From NCBI RefSeq assembly GCF_010095445.2, contig NZ_WFGV02000003.1, positions 147,202 to 211,201 of the forward strand: a stretch of 64,000 nucleotides of DNA, given 5' to 3'. Below the pieces are notes generated by a model. It was not told the DNA's origin. It was given only the letters and a program-made list of their open reading frames with translations, and did no database searches. Each line of letters starts with the position of its first letter. Within the stretch, counting starts at the first letter, position 1. The translations under genes were made by a program, and so were the position numbers. Positions 52,742 to 63,982 of this stretch are shown piece by piece. This DNA comes from Pseudomonas sp. TNT3. GTDB lineage: Bacteria; Pseudomonadota; Gammaproteobacteria; Pseudomonadales; Pseudomonadaceae.

Positions 52742-53001
52742 GGTTGTATCCCGAAAAGACTGCACGGTGTGTTTGGTTTTTTTTAGGCGCTTGTGAAGGC
52801 CAGGACCGCGAGCGGACGGACTGCTTATTCGCTTCAAGCTGGCTATGCGCCAGTGAATTGGCGCCAGCATAACAGACACTTTCTGCAACATTCGAGATTT
52901 TGCCTACGCAGGCGAAGGTTATGTCCTACGGAGGTGAGCGCTGTCAATCAAGGACCCTGTGCTAAGCTGGCGACCCTTTTTTATGTAGTGGAGTCTTGGC
53001 G

Positions 53002-53424
53002 ATGAAGGCACGCATCCAATGGGCTGGCGAAGCCATGTTCCTCGGCGAATCCGGCAGCGGTCATGTCGTGGTCATGGACGGTCCGCCTGATGCTGGCGGT
53101 CGCAACCTGGGTGTCCGTCCGATGGAGATGCTTTTGTTGGGTGTTGGCGGATGCAGCAACTTCGATGTGGTCAGCATCCTCAAGAAGTCCCGTCAGGCGG
53201 TAGAGAGCTGCGAAGCTTTCCTTGAAGCCGAGCGCGCCACCGAAGATCCAAAGGTATTTACCAAGATCCACATGCACTTTGTGGTCAAGGGCCGCGGGCT
53301 GAAAGAAGCTCAGGTCAAACGCGCCATTGAGCTGTCGGCCGAGAAGTATTGCTCGGCTTCGATCATGCTCGGCGCGGCAGGCGTGGAAATTACCCACGAC
53401 TACGAGATCATTGAGCTCGGTTGA
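53002..53424 (+). CDS. OsmC family protein
   Basis: 140 aa OsmC/Ohr-fold protein, family associated with thiol-dependent peroxide removal. Two conserved Cys contexts: GVGGCSNFDVVSIL and KYCSASIMLGAAG. ATG 53002 has GGAG 8 nt upstream (a TTG two codons earlier is too close to it). Paired only with vfr (divergent). Confidence 0.92.
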   Translation: MKARIQWAGEAMFLGESGSGHVVVMDGPPDAGGRNLGVRPMEMLLLGVGGCSNFDVVSILKKSRQAVESCEAFLEAERATEDPKVFTKIHMHFVVKGRGLKEAQVKRAIELSAEKYCSASIMLGAAGVEITHDYEIIELG

Positions 53425-53446
53425 AATCGACATTCCCCCCCGATGC

Positions 53447-53481
53447 AAAAAAGGCGACTACCTCACGGCAGTCGCCTTTTT
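53447..53481. terminator. Bidirectional terminator between the OsmC gene and coq7
   Basis: AAAAAAGGCGACT-acctcacggc-AGTCGCCTTTTT stem with A and T runs, after the OsmC stop. Confidence 0.88.
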
Positions 53482-53569
53482 ACTGGCTGATGCAAAACTC
53501 GATTGGCGCAAGGATCGTCCGCGATTGCGTCTTGAATATCGCCATCGGGGACAAGTCTTGCTCCTGAGG

Positions 53570-54217
53570 TCAGATTCGATAAGTACTCTTGGTCATGACC
53601 TTGGCCAATAAGCTCATCCCGAATTTCACTGGAGCCGGGAAGCGAAAGCCCCCAGCATCCAGTGCACTCTGCGCGTGATGCTCTTCATCCGTGCGCATCT
53701 GTTCAAGAATTGCTCTGGATTTTTCATCTTCCGCTGGCAGTTGCTCGAGGTGCTCGTTCAAGTGTTTGCACACCTGATGCTCGGTGGCGGCGACGAACCC
53801 CAGGCTGACTTTGTCGCTGATCAAGCCGGCGACCGCACCTATTCCGAACGACATGCCGTAGAACAACGGGTTGAGAATGCTGGTGTGGCTGCCCAATTGA
53901 TGGATGCGTTGTTCGCACCAGACCAGATGGTCGATTTCTTCTTCGGCGGCATGTTCCATGGCGGCACGCACTTGTGGCAGTTTCGCCGTAAGGGCTTGGC
54001 CTTGGTACAGCGCCTGGGCGCAGACTTCGCCGGTGTGGTTGATGCGCATCAGGCCGGCAACGTGCCGGGTGTCTTCGTCGCTCATTTGCACATCAGGCTG
54101 CACGATAGCCGGGGACGGACGGTACGGCTGGCCACTGAACGGTAGCAGGGTACGCATCGCCGCATCGGCTTGCAGCAGTAGACGGTCAATCGGCGAGTAG
54201 TGACGTTGGGTAGTCAT
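53570..54217 (-). CDS. coq7: 3-demethoxyubiquinol 3-hydroxylase (Coq7 family)
   Basis: Di-iron monooxygenase of ubiquinone synthesis. 215 aa. Iron-ligand motifs: [42 protein letters not shown] and [12 protein letters not shown] (carboxylate and His ligands all present). Pseudomonads use this instead of UbiF. Start ATG 54217 with GGAGG upstream. Confidence 0.96.
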   Translation of the reverse strand: MTTQRHYSPIDRLLLQADAAMRTLLPFSGQPYRPSPAIVQPDVQMSDEDTRHVAGLMRINHTGEVCAQALYQGQALTAKLPQVRAAMEHAAEEEIDHLVWCEQRIHQLGSHTSILNPLFYGMSFGIGAVAGLISDKVSLGFVAATEHQVCKHLNEHLEQLPAEDEKSRAILEQMRTDEEHHAQSALDAGGFRFPAPVKFGMSLLAKVMTKSTYRI

Positions 54218-54341
54218 GCTGACCTCCGGGAAGAATCTCGGCGGCCAGTTTAACCGAATCGGCCGGTGAAGGTTTGCGTTGGGTCATTTGTGGGAGAGGG
54301 CGTCACCTGGAGCAAGCCCTCTCCTGCAGGGATTTGCGCAA

Positions 54342-54680
54342 TCAGCCCGGCGGCCAGTGCATCTGACGCTGACCGAGCACATGCATATGGATGTGATAGA
54401 CGGTTTGACCGCCTTCTTCATTGCAGTTCATCACGACGCGGAAGCCTTTTTCGCACCCCAGTTCCAGAGCGAGACGCTGGGCTGTGAACAGAATATGCCC
54501 GGCCAGTGCCTTGTCGTCCTCGGTGAGGTCATTCAGGGTGCGCACCGGTTTCTTCGGAATCACCAGAAAGTGCACGGGTGCCTGCGGGGCGATGTCGTGG
54601 AAGGCCAGAACCTGGTCGTCCTCGTAAATGATCTTCGCCGGGATTTCCCGGTTGATGATTTTGGTGAACAGAGTATCCAC
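54342..54680 (-). CDS. HIT family protein (HinT-like)
   Basis: Histidine-triad nucleotide-binding protein. 112 aa, HinT-like length. Motif HIHMHVLG (HxHxH) near the C-terminus and DTLFTKIINREIPAKIIYED start. Probably an adenosine phosphoramidase. An inverted repeat (GGAGAGGGC/GCCCTCTCC, 54293-54324) lies after it. Confidence 0.95.
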   Translation of the reverse strand: MDTLFTKIINREIPAKIIYEDDQVLAFHDIAPQAPVHFLVIPKKPVRTLNDLTEDDKALAGHILFTAQRLALELGCEKGFRVVMNCNEEGGQTVYHIHMHVLGQRQMHWPPG

Positions 54681-54760
54681 AGCTGTTTTCTCCGTTGTTT
54701 AGGCAGTCCTGAGTGTACCCACGCAAGCTACACCATCCCAGTGTTATGCCGTAAGACCGA

Positions 54761-55549
54761 TCAGCGAGGGCAGTAGGCCTTGTTGACCATGCCTGCGATT
54801 ATCCGGTTCAGCCAGCGTGAGCCGAGGCGCGGGAGGAAGGCGAACCACCGGTTGCGCTGACCTGGAATAATAATGGCGCGATTTTTTTCCAGCGCTCGCA
54901 CGGTGTAAAGAGCAACCTCTTCGGCACTCATCATCCGCTTGTTGTTTTCAAGCTTGGCGGTGTCCATCTGAGCGGTGCTGAAAAACGCTGTGCGGGTAGG
55001 GCCGGGGCAGAGCACCGACACCTTGATCGCACATTTCTTGAGTTCTACGCGTAAGCCTTCGGAAAAATTCAGCACATAGGCTTTGCTGGCGTAGTAGGTG
55101 CTCATCCATGGGCCAGGCTGGAACGCCGCCAAGGAGGCAACGTTCAGAATCTGCCCGCCACCCTGCAAGGCCATCGTGTTGCCGATGGCGTGACACAGGC
55201 GAGTAAGGGCCAGAATGTTGACCTCGATCAGGTCCTGTTCGGTCATCCAGTCCTGAGCCAGGAAGGGACCACAGGTGCCAATACCGGCGCAGTTCACCAG
55301 CAGATCAATCTGCCGGTCACCTTCCTCGAGCTCCAGCAAAAATCCGGACAGCCGCAGGGGCTCTCCCAGATCGCAGGCTCGGAACAGTACCTCCACACCA
55401 AAACGCTGGGTCAGTTCTATCGCAATACTCTCCAGCTGATCACGCTGTCGGGCCACTAATAGCAGGCTGCGGCCACGGCGGGCCAGCGCTTCGGCCATCG
55501 CCAGGCCGATGCCGCTGGAAGCGCCAGTGATCAGAGCGTAACGGGTCAT
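54761..55549 (-). CDS. SDR family NAD(P)-dependent oxidoreductase
   Basis: 262 aa short-chain dehydrogenase: cofactor motif ITGASSGIGLAMA, NCAGIG, and catalytic STYYASKAYVLNF (YxxxK), with LCPGPTRT. C-terminal basic hydrophobic stretch. Substrate unknown. Confidence 0.93.
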   Translation of the reverse strand: MTRYALITGASSGIGLAMAEALARRGRSLLLVARQRDQLESIAIELTQRFGVEVLFRACDLGEPLRLSGFLLELEEGDRQIDLLVNCAGIGTCGPFLAQDWMTEQDLIEVNILALTRLCHAIGNTMALQGGGQILNVASLAAFQPGPWMSTYYASKAYVLNFSEGLRVELKKCAIKVSVLCPGPTRTAFFSTAQMDTAKLENNKRMMSAEEVALYTVRALEKNRAIIIPGQRNRWFAFLPRLGSRWLNRIIAGMVNKAYCPR

Positions 55550-55611
55550 TCAGTTCTCCATCGCAACAGCTCCGCGCCAGTGACGCGGGTGTCACGTGCG
55601 GGGAGCGCTGT

Positions 55612-56586
55612 TCATTCTTTCGTAGAGTCTACAGGGGGCTGGGCTTCTTCTGCTGCTTCGTCAGCGGAATTTGGCGCTGGCTCTGCTTCCACTGCGGTCT
55701 GATCTTCGATCTCTTCGGTGGTGACGGAGTCACTTTCGTAACTGCTCTGGGTCGCGTTTTCGTATTCATCCTGAATTGCCGTGAGGCCACCCGCCAACCC
55801 TCCAATGAACAGGATCGCGATAAACACCAGCCACAACGCAGAGAGCACTTTCACTGCGTTGCTGTTGGGCGGTGGCGGTGCACCGTACCGATTGGCCGTG
55901 CTGTTCCCCGGCACAACCATCATCACGAACGGAAAGAAGCTACCGATAAAGGGGACGAGGTTCAGCAGCCACAACCAGCCGGACCAGCCGATATCGTGAA
56001 GACGCTGGACGCTGAACTGGATGCTGACAAAACCCAGTGCGACGACGAGGATGAACGCCAGCAGACCTGCAAGAATCAGCCCGGCGTTTGAATCCGAACT
56101 GAGAAGCGCCAGACCAAAAAGCGCAAGCACGATCCCGATGCCGAGTGTCACGAGCGTCAGGACCATCGTCCAGGCAAGAAAGCGTAAGCGTCCGATACGT
56201 CCCTGAAAGCTGAACGGCTTGAGGGGAGCAAAGTCGGGCAATGCTTCTCCGACCGCGGCGCGTGGCGGGGCATAGGGCGAATCCTGATCCGGCGAGGGGG
56301 GCACGTATGACGGGGCTGGTTCGTGCACGTCGGCCAAATCCAGCTCAATCGTTGGTTCGCTTTCGATCCGCGCATCAATGCCGGTTTTCACCAGTGCCTG
56401 TAAATACGTCTGGGCATCGGCGTGCGACAGGTCGCGCTTGAGAGCAACCGGGCGCCCACTGAACAGTCGTTCGATGGCCGTTACATCGCTTTTGAACAAC
56501 TCGGCGAGATTGAGCTTGGCCGTAGTGACATCGACGCCTGGCAGCAGAGCGCCGTCGAATACGATCTTGAAACGGTTTTCGCTCAT
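55612..56586 (-). CDS. DUF805 family membrane protein
   Basis: 324 aa. Hydrophilic N-terminal domain (about 1-85) with FKSDVTAIERLFSGRPVALKR, a linker rich in Pro and acidic residues, then a DUF805 membrane domain (about 120-260) with four hydrophobic helices and the RLHDIGWSGWLWLLN motif. A Glu-rich tail follows. ATG 56586; the upstream open frame lacks support. Function unknown. Confidence 0.88.
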   Translation of the reverse strand: MSENRFKIVFDGALLPGVDVTTAKLNLAELFKSDVTAIERLFSGRPVALKRDLSHADAQTYLQALVKTGIDARIESEPTIELDLADVHEPAPSYVPPSPDQDSPYAPPRAAVGEALPDFAPLKPFSFQGRIGRLRFLAWTMVLTLVTLGIGIVLALFGLALLSSDSNAGLILAGLLAFILVVALGFVSIQFSVQRLHDIGWSGWLWLLNLVPFIGSFFPFVMMVVPGNSTANRYGAPPPPNSNAVKVLSALWLVFIAILFIGGLAGGLTAIQDEYENATQSSYESDSVTTEEIEDQTAVEAEPAPNSADEAAEEAQPPVDSTKE

Positions 56587-56658
56587 TGCGAGGCATCCTT
56601 GTCGCGAGTGTTTGAATGAGAGATGCATACGCCGATCGCAATCGACCGGTTTCTGCAT

Positions 56659-57627
56659 TTAGCGAGGCCAGCGCTTCGGCAGCGTTGCGGCCAGTTCCAG
56701 CGCCTTGCGGTATTCGCTGTCGAGGCGCGAGACCAGTTCATCAACGCCTGGTAAGTCATCGATTTCACCAACGCCTTGGCCGGCGGACCATACGGTCTTC
56801 CAGGCTTTTGCTTCATCGCTTACAGGTTTGAGTTTGGAGCCGAAGTCAACTTCCCCTTTGCCTTGCAATGCCGCCATGTCGAAGCCGGCAGCCTCAAGGC
56901 TTTGACGCATGAAGCTCGCCGGAACACCCGACACTGCTGGAGTATGAACGATGTCGGCTGCTCTGGAACTCAGTAGCATCTCTTTATAGGCATCGGGCGC
57001 ATGACTTTCGGTGGTGCCGATAAATCGCGTACCGAAGTAGGCCAGATCCGCGCCGAGCAATTGTGCGGCAAGAATCTCGTGGCCGTGGTTCAAACAGCCG
57101 GCCAGCAGCAGCGTTTTATCAAAGAACTGGCGAATCTCGGCAATCAAGGAAAATGGACTCCAGGTGCCCGCATGTCCACCGGCGCCCGCCGCCACTGCAA
57201 TCAAGCCGTCTACCCCGGCCTCTGCAGCTTTCTCGGCATGGCGACGGGTCGTCACGTCGTGAAACACCAGCCCACCGTAGCTGTGAACCTCATCCACCAG
57301 TTCTTTCACAGCGCCAAGGCTAGTGATCACAATGGGAACCTTGTGTTCGACACAGATCGCGAGGTCCGCTTGCAGCCTTGGGTTACTGTTGTGGACGATC
57401 AGGTTTACTGCATAGGGCGCCGGATTTTCCAGTGTCGCCAAACCCGCTTCAATCTCTTCCAGCCAGGCCTTGAAGCCGCTGCTCTCGCGTTGGTTGAGCG
57501 CGGGGAAGCTCCCCACTACGCCATTACGGCAGCAGGCGAGCACCAATTGTGGATTGGAGATCAGGAACATCGGCGCCGCCACAACCGGTAGGCGCAAACG
57601 TTGTTCAAGCAAAGCGGGCAGCGACAT
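56659..57627 (-). CDS. Nitronate monooxygenase family protein (NMO/2-nitropropane dioxygenase)
   Basis: FMN TIM-barrel oxidoreductase, 322 aa. LPVVAAPMFLIS at the N-terminus, AAGAGGHAGTWSPFSLI (phosphate loop, catalytic His) and GADLAYFGTRFIGTTES. Substrate not certain: nitronate oxidation is by family only. 33 nt downstream of hemJ on the same strand. Confidence 0.92.
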   Translation of the reverse strand: MSLPALLEQRLRLPVVAAPMFLISNPQLVLACCRNGVVGSFPALNQRESSGFKAWLEEIEAGLATLENPAPYAVNLIVHNSNPRLQADLAICVEHKVPIVITSLGAVKELVDEVHSYGGLVFHDVTTRRHAEKAAEAGVDGLIAVAAGAGGHAGTWSPFSLIAEIRQFFDKTLLLAGCLNHGHEILAAQLLGADLAYFGTRFIGTTESHAPDAYKEMLLSSRAADIVHTPAVSGVPASFMRQSLEAAGFDMAALQGKGEVDFGSKLKPVSDEAKAWKTVWSAGQGVGEIDDLPGVDELVSRLDSEYRKALELAATLPKRWPR

Positions 57628-57660
57628 TGTAGGTACCCCGAAAAGTAGCGCGTAGTGAAG

Positions 57661-58089
57661 TTAGAACGGTCGAACCACGACCAGAATTACGATAGCCAGC
57701 AATATCAGAACCGGCACTTCATTGAACCAGCGATAAAAGACATGGCTGCGGGTGTTTTCGCCACGGCCAAAGCGTTTTACCTGCGCGCCGCACATGTGGT
57801 GGTAGCCGATCAGAATCACTACGAGCGTCAGCTTGGCGTGAATCCAGGCACCCTGGCTGAATATGCTGGGGTTCATGGCGATCAGTGCGATGCCGAAGAT
57901 CAGCGTGGCGATCATTGCCGGTCCCATGATGCCGCGGTACAGCTTGCGCTCCATGATGCTGAAACGCTCCTTGCTGACGGTGTCCTCACTTTGGGCGTGA
58001 TAGACAAACAGGCGTGGCAGGTAGAACAGGCCGGCAAACCAGCAGACCAGACTGACGATATGAAAAGCTTTGAGCCATAGATAAAGCAT
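57661..58089 (-). CDS. hemJ: Protoporphyrinogen IX oxidase HemJ
   Basis: Inner-membrane enzyme of heme synthesis, replacing HemG/HemY. 142 aa with four helices; conserved His in [20 protein letters not shown] and Lys in [16 protein letters not shown]. Divergent from argC. Also annotated as CopD-like or UPF0093. Confidence 0.92.
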   Translation of the reverse strand: MLYLWLKAFHIVSLVCWFAGLFYLPRLFVYHAQSEDTVSKERFSIMERKLYRGIMGPAMIATLIFGIALIAMNPSIFSQGAWIHAKLTLVVILIGYHHMCGAQVKRFGRGENTRSHVFYRWFNEVPVLILLAIVILVVVRPF

Positions 58090-58226
58090 TTTTTAGGTAT
58101 TCCCAGGTTCACGGTAGCCTGGATAGTAGAGGCTTGAGGCTCCGCGCGTCACCTTGCCGGTTGTCGCAGCGCGATGCGGGCCCTATTATCGACGGCTTTC
58201 CAGTGGTTTCGTTTGAGGGCAGGTTT

Positions 58227-59261
58227 ATGGTCAAGGTCGGTATCGTCGGCGGCACGGGTTACACCGGTGTCGAACTGCTGCGTCTGTTGGCACAGCATCC
58301 GCAAGCTGAAGTGGTGGTCATCACTTCCCGATCCGAGGCCGGTCTGGCCGTGGCTGATATGTATCCAAACCTGCGCGGTCACTACGACGGCCTGGCGTTC
58401 AGCGTTCCAGACATCAAAACCCTGGGTGCCTGCGATGTGGTGTTCTTCGCCACGCCTCACGGTGTCGCGCATGCCCTGGCGGGTGAGCTGCTAGCGGCCG
58501 GGACCAAGGTCATCGACCTGTCGGCGGACTTCCGCTTGGAAGACGCTGATGAGTGGGCGAAGTGGTACGGACAGCCGCACGGTGCTCCGCAATTGCTTGA
58601 AGAGGCCGTTTATGGCTTGCCGGAAGTCAACCGCGAGCAAATCAAACAGGCTCGTCTGGTTGCTGTTCCTGGTTGCTACCCGACTGCTACCCAACTGGGA
58701 TTCCTGCCATTGCTCGAAGCGGGGCTGGCCGACACCACGCGTTTGATCGCTGACTGTAAATCCGGCGTCAGCGGTGCCGGTCGTGGCGCCGCCGTAGGTT
58801 CTCTGTACTCGGAGACATCGGAAAGCATGAAGGCTTACGCCGTCAAAGGTCACCGTCATTTGCCGGAAATCCGCCAGGGTCTGCGCCGTGCCTCGGGCAA
58901 GGACGTTGGCCTGACCTTCGTACCGCACCTGACACCGATGATCCGCGGCATTCACTCGACGCTCTACGCGACGGTCGTGGATCGCTCGGTGGACCTGCAG
59001 GCGCTGTTCGAAAAACGCTATGCCGACGAGCCGTTCGTCGACGTGATGCCAGCCGGTAGCCATCCGGAAACCCGTAGCGTGCGTGGCGCGAACGTGTGCC
59101 GAATTGCCGTGCACCGTCCACAGGATGGGGATCTCGTCGTGGTGTTGTCGGTTATCGACAATCTGGTGAAGGGTGCGTCGGGTCAGGCGGTGCAGAACCT
59201 CAACATTATGTTCGGCCTGGATGAGCGCCTGGGTCTTTCCCACGCAGGCATGTTGCCGTAA
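58227..59261 (+). CDS. argC: N-acetyl-gamma-glutamyl-phosphate reductase
   Basis: NADPH-dependent third step of arginine synthesis. 344 aa. [17 protein letters not shown], active-site Cys in [12 protein letters not shown], and His in [16 protein letters not shown] 58227 (MVKVGIVGG) is the usual start; the frame is open upstream to 58134. Followed by a terminator. Confidence 0.97.
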   Translation: MVKVGIVGGTGYTGVELLRLLAQHPQAEVVVITSRSEAGLAVADMYPNLRGHYDGLAFSVPDIKTLGACDVVFFATPHGVAHALAGELLAAGTKVIDLSADFRLEDADEWAKWYGQPHGAPQLLEEAVYGLPEVNREQIKQARLVAVPGCYPTATQLGFLPLLEAGLADTTRLIADCKSGVSGAGRGAAVGSLYSETSESMKAYAVKGHRHLPEIRQGLRRASGKDVGLTFVPHLTPMIRGIHSTLYATVVDRSVDLQALFEKRYADEPFVDVMPAGSHPETRSVRGANVCRIAVHRPQDGDLVVVLSVIDNLVKGASGQAVQNLNIMFGLDERLGLSHAGMLP

Positions 59262-59278
59262 CGCTTACCCCATTCAGC

Positions 59279-59306
59279 AAAAAAGGCCTGGATTTCAGGC
59301 CTTTTT
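59279..59306 (+). terminator. Terminator after argC
   Basis: AAAAAGGCCTG-gattt-CAGGCCTTTTT stem, 18 nt after the argC stop. Confidence 0.88.
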
Positions 59307-59352
59307 GCATTCTTGTCTGACGATTTGCTTGATTGATATACCGTAACAATAG

Positions 59353-59382
59353 TTGACCGATTTTCTAGGAGAAGCGGATAAT
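59353..59382 (+). promoter_or_regulatory. Putative erpA promoter with IscR-like half-site
   Basis: -35 TTGACC (59353-59358), 18-bp spacer, -10 GATAAT (59377-59382), 48 nt before erpA. The -35 lies in ATAGTTGACC, which resembles the left half of type 1 IscR sites; the right half is poor. IscR control is a suggestion only. Confidence 0.55.
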
Positions 59383-59429
59383 GCGCGTCATCACGCATTA
59401 TGGCGGCGTAACGCCGGGAGATAGTTAGC

Positions 59430-59780
59430 ATGAGCGTCGAATCCTTCACCCCCACGGCTTTGCAATTCACCCACGGTGCTGCGCACAAGGTGAAGAGCCT
59501 GGTCGATGAAGAGGGGAATGATCGCTTGAAGCTGCGCGTATTTGTTACGGGTGGTGGTTGTTCCGGGTTTCAGTACGGCTTCACCTTCGATGAAGAAGTG
59601 GCCGATGACGACACGATCGTTGAGCGCGAAGGTGTGAGTCTTGTCGTTGATCCGATGAGCTTTCAGTACCTGGCAGGTGCCGAGGTGGACTACCAGGAAG
59701 GTCTGGAGGGTTCGCGTTTTGTTATCAAGAATCCGAACGCCTCCACCACGTGTGGCTGTGGTTCTTCGTTCTCGATCTGA
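59430..59780 (+). CDS. erpA: Iron-sulfur cluster insertion protein ErpA
   Basis: A-type carrier that delivers Fe-S clusters to client proteins such as IspG/H. 116 aa with the three conserved Cys: Cys44 ([10 protein letters not shown]), Cys108 and Cys110 (TTCGCGSSF). Start ATG 59430 has GGGAGA upstream. Single gene. Confidence 0.97.
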   Translation: MSVESFTPTALQFTHGAAHKVKSLVDEEGNDRLKLRVFVTGGGCSGFQYGFTFDEEVADDDTIVEREGVSLVVDPMSFQYLAGAEVDYQEGLEGSRFVIKNPNASTTCGCGSSFSI

Positions 59781-59861
59781 ATACGCTTCAAGATAATACC
59801 GAGCGCCGCATAACCTGCGAGTTTTGCGGCGTTTTGCTGTCTGGAGTTTGCTGGGGCGCAG

Positions 59862-60956
<1,095 letters not shown>

Positions 60957-62381
60957 TTAGCGCTTGCTCGAAGCGAGCATGGTGGCCTTCTCTTGATCCA
61001 TGCGCGCCATCAGCGGCTGGCTCTGCGCGAGGAAGCGTGCGCGCTCGGCTTTGGCGATCGGATCGGCCATGGGCAGCTTCTGGCCCAGCGGGTCGACGTG
61101 TACGCCGTTGACCTGGAACTCGTAATGCAAGTGTGGGCCGGTGGACAGGCCGGTGGTGCCAATGTAGCCGATTACCTGGCCTTGCTTGACGGAGCCGCCA
61201 GTCTTTACGCCCTTGGCGAAACCTTGCATGTGCCCGTACAGCGTGCGGTAGGTATTGCCGTGCTGGATGATCACTGTATTGCCGTAGCCGCCGCGGCGCC
61301 CGGCCAGCAACACCTTGCCATCACCCGCAGCCTTGATCGGCGTACCGCGTGGGGCAGCATAATCGACCCCTTTGTGAGCGCGAATCTTGTTCAAAATCGG
61401 GTGTTTGCGGCCCATGGAGAACTTGGAGCTGATGCGGGCGAAATCTACCGGAGTACGAATGAACGCCTTGCGCATGCTGTTGCCGTCAGCGGTGTAGTAG
61501 CTGCTATTGCCTTGTTTGTTGGTGTAGCGCACTGCAGTGTAAGTCTTTCCCCGATTAGTGAAGCGTGCCGACAGGATCGGGCCGTTACCGACGGCCTTGC
61601 CATTGACGACTTTCTGCTCGTAGATCACGTCAAACTCGTCACCCTGGCGGATGTCCTGAGCAAAATCGACGTCATAGCCGAACACACTGGCCATGTCCAT
61701 GGTCAGGCTGTGGGACAGGCCTGCACGGGCGGCGGACTGCGACAGCGAGCTGTTAATCACGCCGTGGACGTAGGCGGAGCGTACGGTGGGCTTGGCGGTA
61801 ATGCGATTGAATGTATAACCCTTGTCGTTCTTGGTCAGGGTAATGCTTTCAAGGTCGCTGACCTTACTGTGCAGGTTGGTCAGCTGACCTTCCGGATTCA
61901 GTTCGAATTCAAGTTTCTGACCATGCTTGAGTTGGCTGAATTGCTTGGCTTGCTTATCGCTGGCCAGCACTTCATGTACCGACGCTGCCGGCAGGCCGAC
62001 TTTCTCGAACAAGGTTGAGAGCGTGTCGCCTTTGGAAACGATCACTTCCCGATGATTTGGGGCCTTCTTTTCTTCAACAGCCGGCGCTGGTGCAGGTTCT
62101 ACCTGAGCGGTTTCCTTGGTTTCTTCAACGCTGTTTTCAATCTGCGCGAAAGGGGAGGTTGCGGACTCATTTGTGGCTTGAACGGCTTCAGCAGCGTCTT
62201 GATCTTGTGTCAGTTGTTCAGCAGGGCTTTCCAGTTCAAGACTCAGGGTTGTCTTTTTGGCTTCAACATCACTGGAAGGGAATACCAGAAGCGCCAGGCT
62301 CAGAAGGGCGGCAATACCGCTTGCTGCGAGCAGGTGGGTCTTCGGGTAAAGCGGCGGCGCTTTAGACGATTCTTTGGTCAT
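60957..62381 (-). CDS. M23 family peptidoglycan DD-metalloendopeptidase
   Basis: 474 aa. N-terminal membrane anchor (about 17-38, HLLAASGIAALLSLALLVF), acidic Glu/Ala-rich linker, LysM/OapA-like region from about VIVSKGDTLSTLFEKVG, then the LytM catalytic domain with AHKGVDYAAPRGTPI (HxxxD) and HLHYEF zinc ligands. Cuts or remodels peptidoglycan cross-links in the periplasm, like MepM (inference). ATG 62381 chosen; the upstream open frame to 62465 is Ser/His-rich and unlikely. Leads anmK. Confidence 0.94.
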   Translation of the reverse strand: MTKESSKAPPLYPKTHLLAASGIAALLSLALLVFPSSDVEAKKTTLSLELESPAEQLTQDQDAAEAVQATNESATSPFAQIENSVEETKETAQVEPAPAPAVEEKKAPNHREVIVSKGDTLSTLFEKVGLPAASVHEVLASDKQAKQFSQLKHGQKLEFELNPEGQLTNLHSKVSDLESITLTKNDKGYTFNRITAKPTVRSAYVHGVINSSLSQSAARAGLSHSLTMDMASVFGYDVDFAQDIRQGDEFDVIYEQKVVNGKAVGNGPILSARFTNRGKTYTAVRYTNKQGNSSYYTADGNSMRKAFIRTPVDFARISSKFSMGRKHPILNKIRAHKGVDYAAPRGTPIKAAGDGKVLLAGRRGGYGNTVIIQHGNTYRTLYGHMQGFAKGVKTGGSVKQGQVIGYIGTTGLSTGPHLHYEFQVNGVHVDPLGQKLPMADPIAKAERARFLAQSQPLMARMDQEKATMLASSKR

Positions 62382-62593
62382 AGGTAATTTTTGACTTTGA
62401 AGAAGATGAATTGGAATAGATGAATGACATGATGAAGATGAAATAACTGTATAAAATATAACCAAATCATCTCTGAAGCAAGTCCGTGGTTACTCTGCCA
62501 GCGGATTGGCGTCATTGCGCCGGCCAAACTTTGTATTTGGGGCGTGATCTTGTATGGTTGGTACCCTTTGAATTCGAGCCTTGCGGGTCTGTT

Positions 62594-63793
62594 ATGAAGT
62601 CGGTTGAAGAGCAGCTAGCGCTGATCAAGCGTGGTGCGGAAGAACTGTTGGTCGAGTCAGAGCTTGTTGAGAAGCTAAAGCGCGGCCAGCCGCTGCGTAT
62701 TAAAGCGGGCTTCGATCCGACTGCGCCGGATTTGCACCTGGGTCACACCGTGCTTATTAATAAGCTGCGCCAGTTCCAGGAGCTTGGGCATCAGGTGATC
62801 TTCCTTATAGGGGATTTCACCGGAATGATCGGCGATCCGAGCGGGAAAAGCGCGACGCGTCCTCCGCTGACTCGCGAGCAGGTGCTCGAAAATGCTGAAA
62901 CCTACAAAACTCAGGTTTTCAAGATTCTTGATCCGGCCAAGACCGAAGTGGCATTTAACTCCACCTGGATGGATCAGATGGGGCCGGCTGACTTTATTCG
63001 GCTGACTTCGCAGTACACCGTCGCACGCATGCTCGAGCGTGATGATTTCGACAAGCGCTATACGACTAATCAGCCAATCGCTATTCATGAATTCCTCTAT
63101 CCGTTGGTGCAGGGGTATGACTCTGTTGCGTTGCGCGCGGATGTCGAGCTAGGCGGCACGGACCAGAAGTTCAACCTCTTGATGGGGCGTGAGCTGCAGC
63201 GTGGTTATGGTCAAGAGCCTCAGTGCATTCTGACCATGCCATTGCTGGAAGGTCTGGATGGCGTGAAGAAGATGTCCAAGTCGCTGGGTAACTATGTCGG
63301 TATCCAGGAAGCGCCTGGTGTCATGTACAGCAAGCTGGTGTCTATTCCGGATGCGCTGATGTGGCGCTATTTCGAGTTGCTCAGCTTCCGCTCTATGGAT
63401 GAGATAAATGCATTCCGTGCGGATGTGGAGTCGGGTGCCAATCCGCGTGACATCAAGATCAAGCTGGCCGAAGAGATCGTGGCGCGTTTTCATGGTGAAG
63501 AGGCTGCGGCCAACGCTCACCGTGCAGCAGGTAATCGTATGAAAGATGGCGAGCTGCCGGAGAACCTGCCGGAAATTGAGTTAGCTGCTGCTGAAGATAT
63601 GCCGATTGCAGCCGTCCTTAATAAGGCAGGCTTGGTCAAAAACTCGGCTGTGGCGCGTGATCTCCTGAATGCTGGTGGTGTGCGTATAGATGGTGAGGTT
63701 GTCGATCGCACCTTTATATACGCGCTGGGCGCGACCCATGTCTGCCAGGCCGGAAAGAAGGCATTTGCGCGCATTACGCTCAAATCGGAATAA
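62594..63793 (+). CDS. tyrS: Tyrosyl-tRNA synthetase
   Basis: Charges tRNA-Tyr. 399 aa. Class I signatures [15 protein letters not shown] (HIGH-like) and KKMSKSLGN (KMSKS), and a C-terminal S4-like RNA-binding region ([19 protein letters not shown]). ATG 62594 ([14 protein letters not shown]) is standard; the frame is open upstream to 62486 without a ribosome-binding site. Immediately upstream of an rRNA operon. Confidence 0.96.
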   Translation: MKSVEEQLALIKRGAEELLVESELVEKLKRGQPLRIKAGFDPTAPDLHLGHTVLINKLRQFQELGHQVIFLIGDFTGMIGDPSGKSATRPPLTREQVLENAETYKTQVFKILDPAKTEVAFNSTWMDQMGPADFIRLTSQYTVARMLERDDFDKRYTTNQPIAIHEFLYPLVQGYDSVALRADVELGGTDQKFNLLMGRELQRGYGQEPQCILTMPLLEGLDGVKKMSKSLGNYVGIQEAPGVMYSKLVSIPDALMWRYFELLSFRSMDEINAFRADVESGANPRDIKIKLAEEIVARFHGEEAAANAHRAAGNRMKDGELPENLPEIELAAAEDMPIAAVLNKAGLVKNSAVARDLLNAGGVRIDGEVVDRTFIYALGATHVCQAGKKAFARITLKSE

Positions 63794-63808
63794 AGGTGAA
63801 ATAAGGGG

Positions 63809-63836
63809 TTGACGGCGAATTGTAACGGTCTATAAT
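63809..63836 (+). promoter_or_regulatory. rRNA operon promoter, upstream of two
   Basis: -35 TTGACG (63809-63814), 16-bp spacer, perfect -10 TATAAT (63831-63836), followed by TCGCCCC, a GC-rich discriminator typical of stringently controlled rrn promoters. Confidence 0.8.
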
Positions 63837-63954
63837 TCGCCCCACTTCCGGCGCAGTCGAAACGGAAAACTCCTTGGTAAACAAAGAGTTACGCAGTTTT
63901 CGGCAGTGAGTTGCTTCAGGTCATCGAAGCGCGAAAGGAGTTGAAAAAGAGGTG

Positions 63955-63982
63955 TTGACAGCAGCGAGTAACGCTGTAGAAT
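63955..63982 (+). promoter_or_regulatory. rRNA operon promoter, downstream of two
   Basis: -35 TTGACA (63955-63960), 16-bp spacer, -10 TAGAAT (63977-63982), followed by TCGCCTCCCGC. Same spacing and discriminator type as the first. The 16S gene itself lies beyond the window. Confidence 0.8.

Noticed and set aside
63837..63954. Start of the 16S rRNA gene inside the window
   Set aside because: Only promoter and spacer sequence is visible between and after the two promoters; no 16S 5' end (for example AGAGTTTGATC) is present before base 64000.
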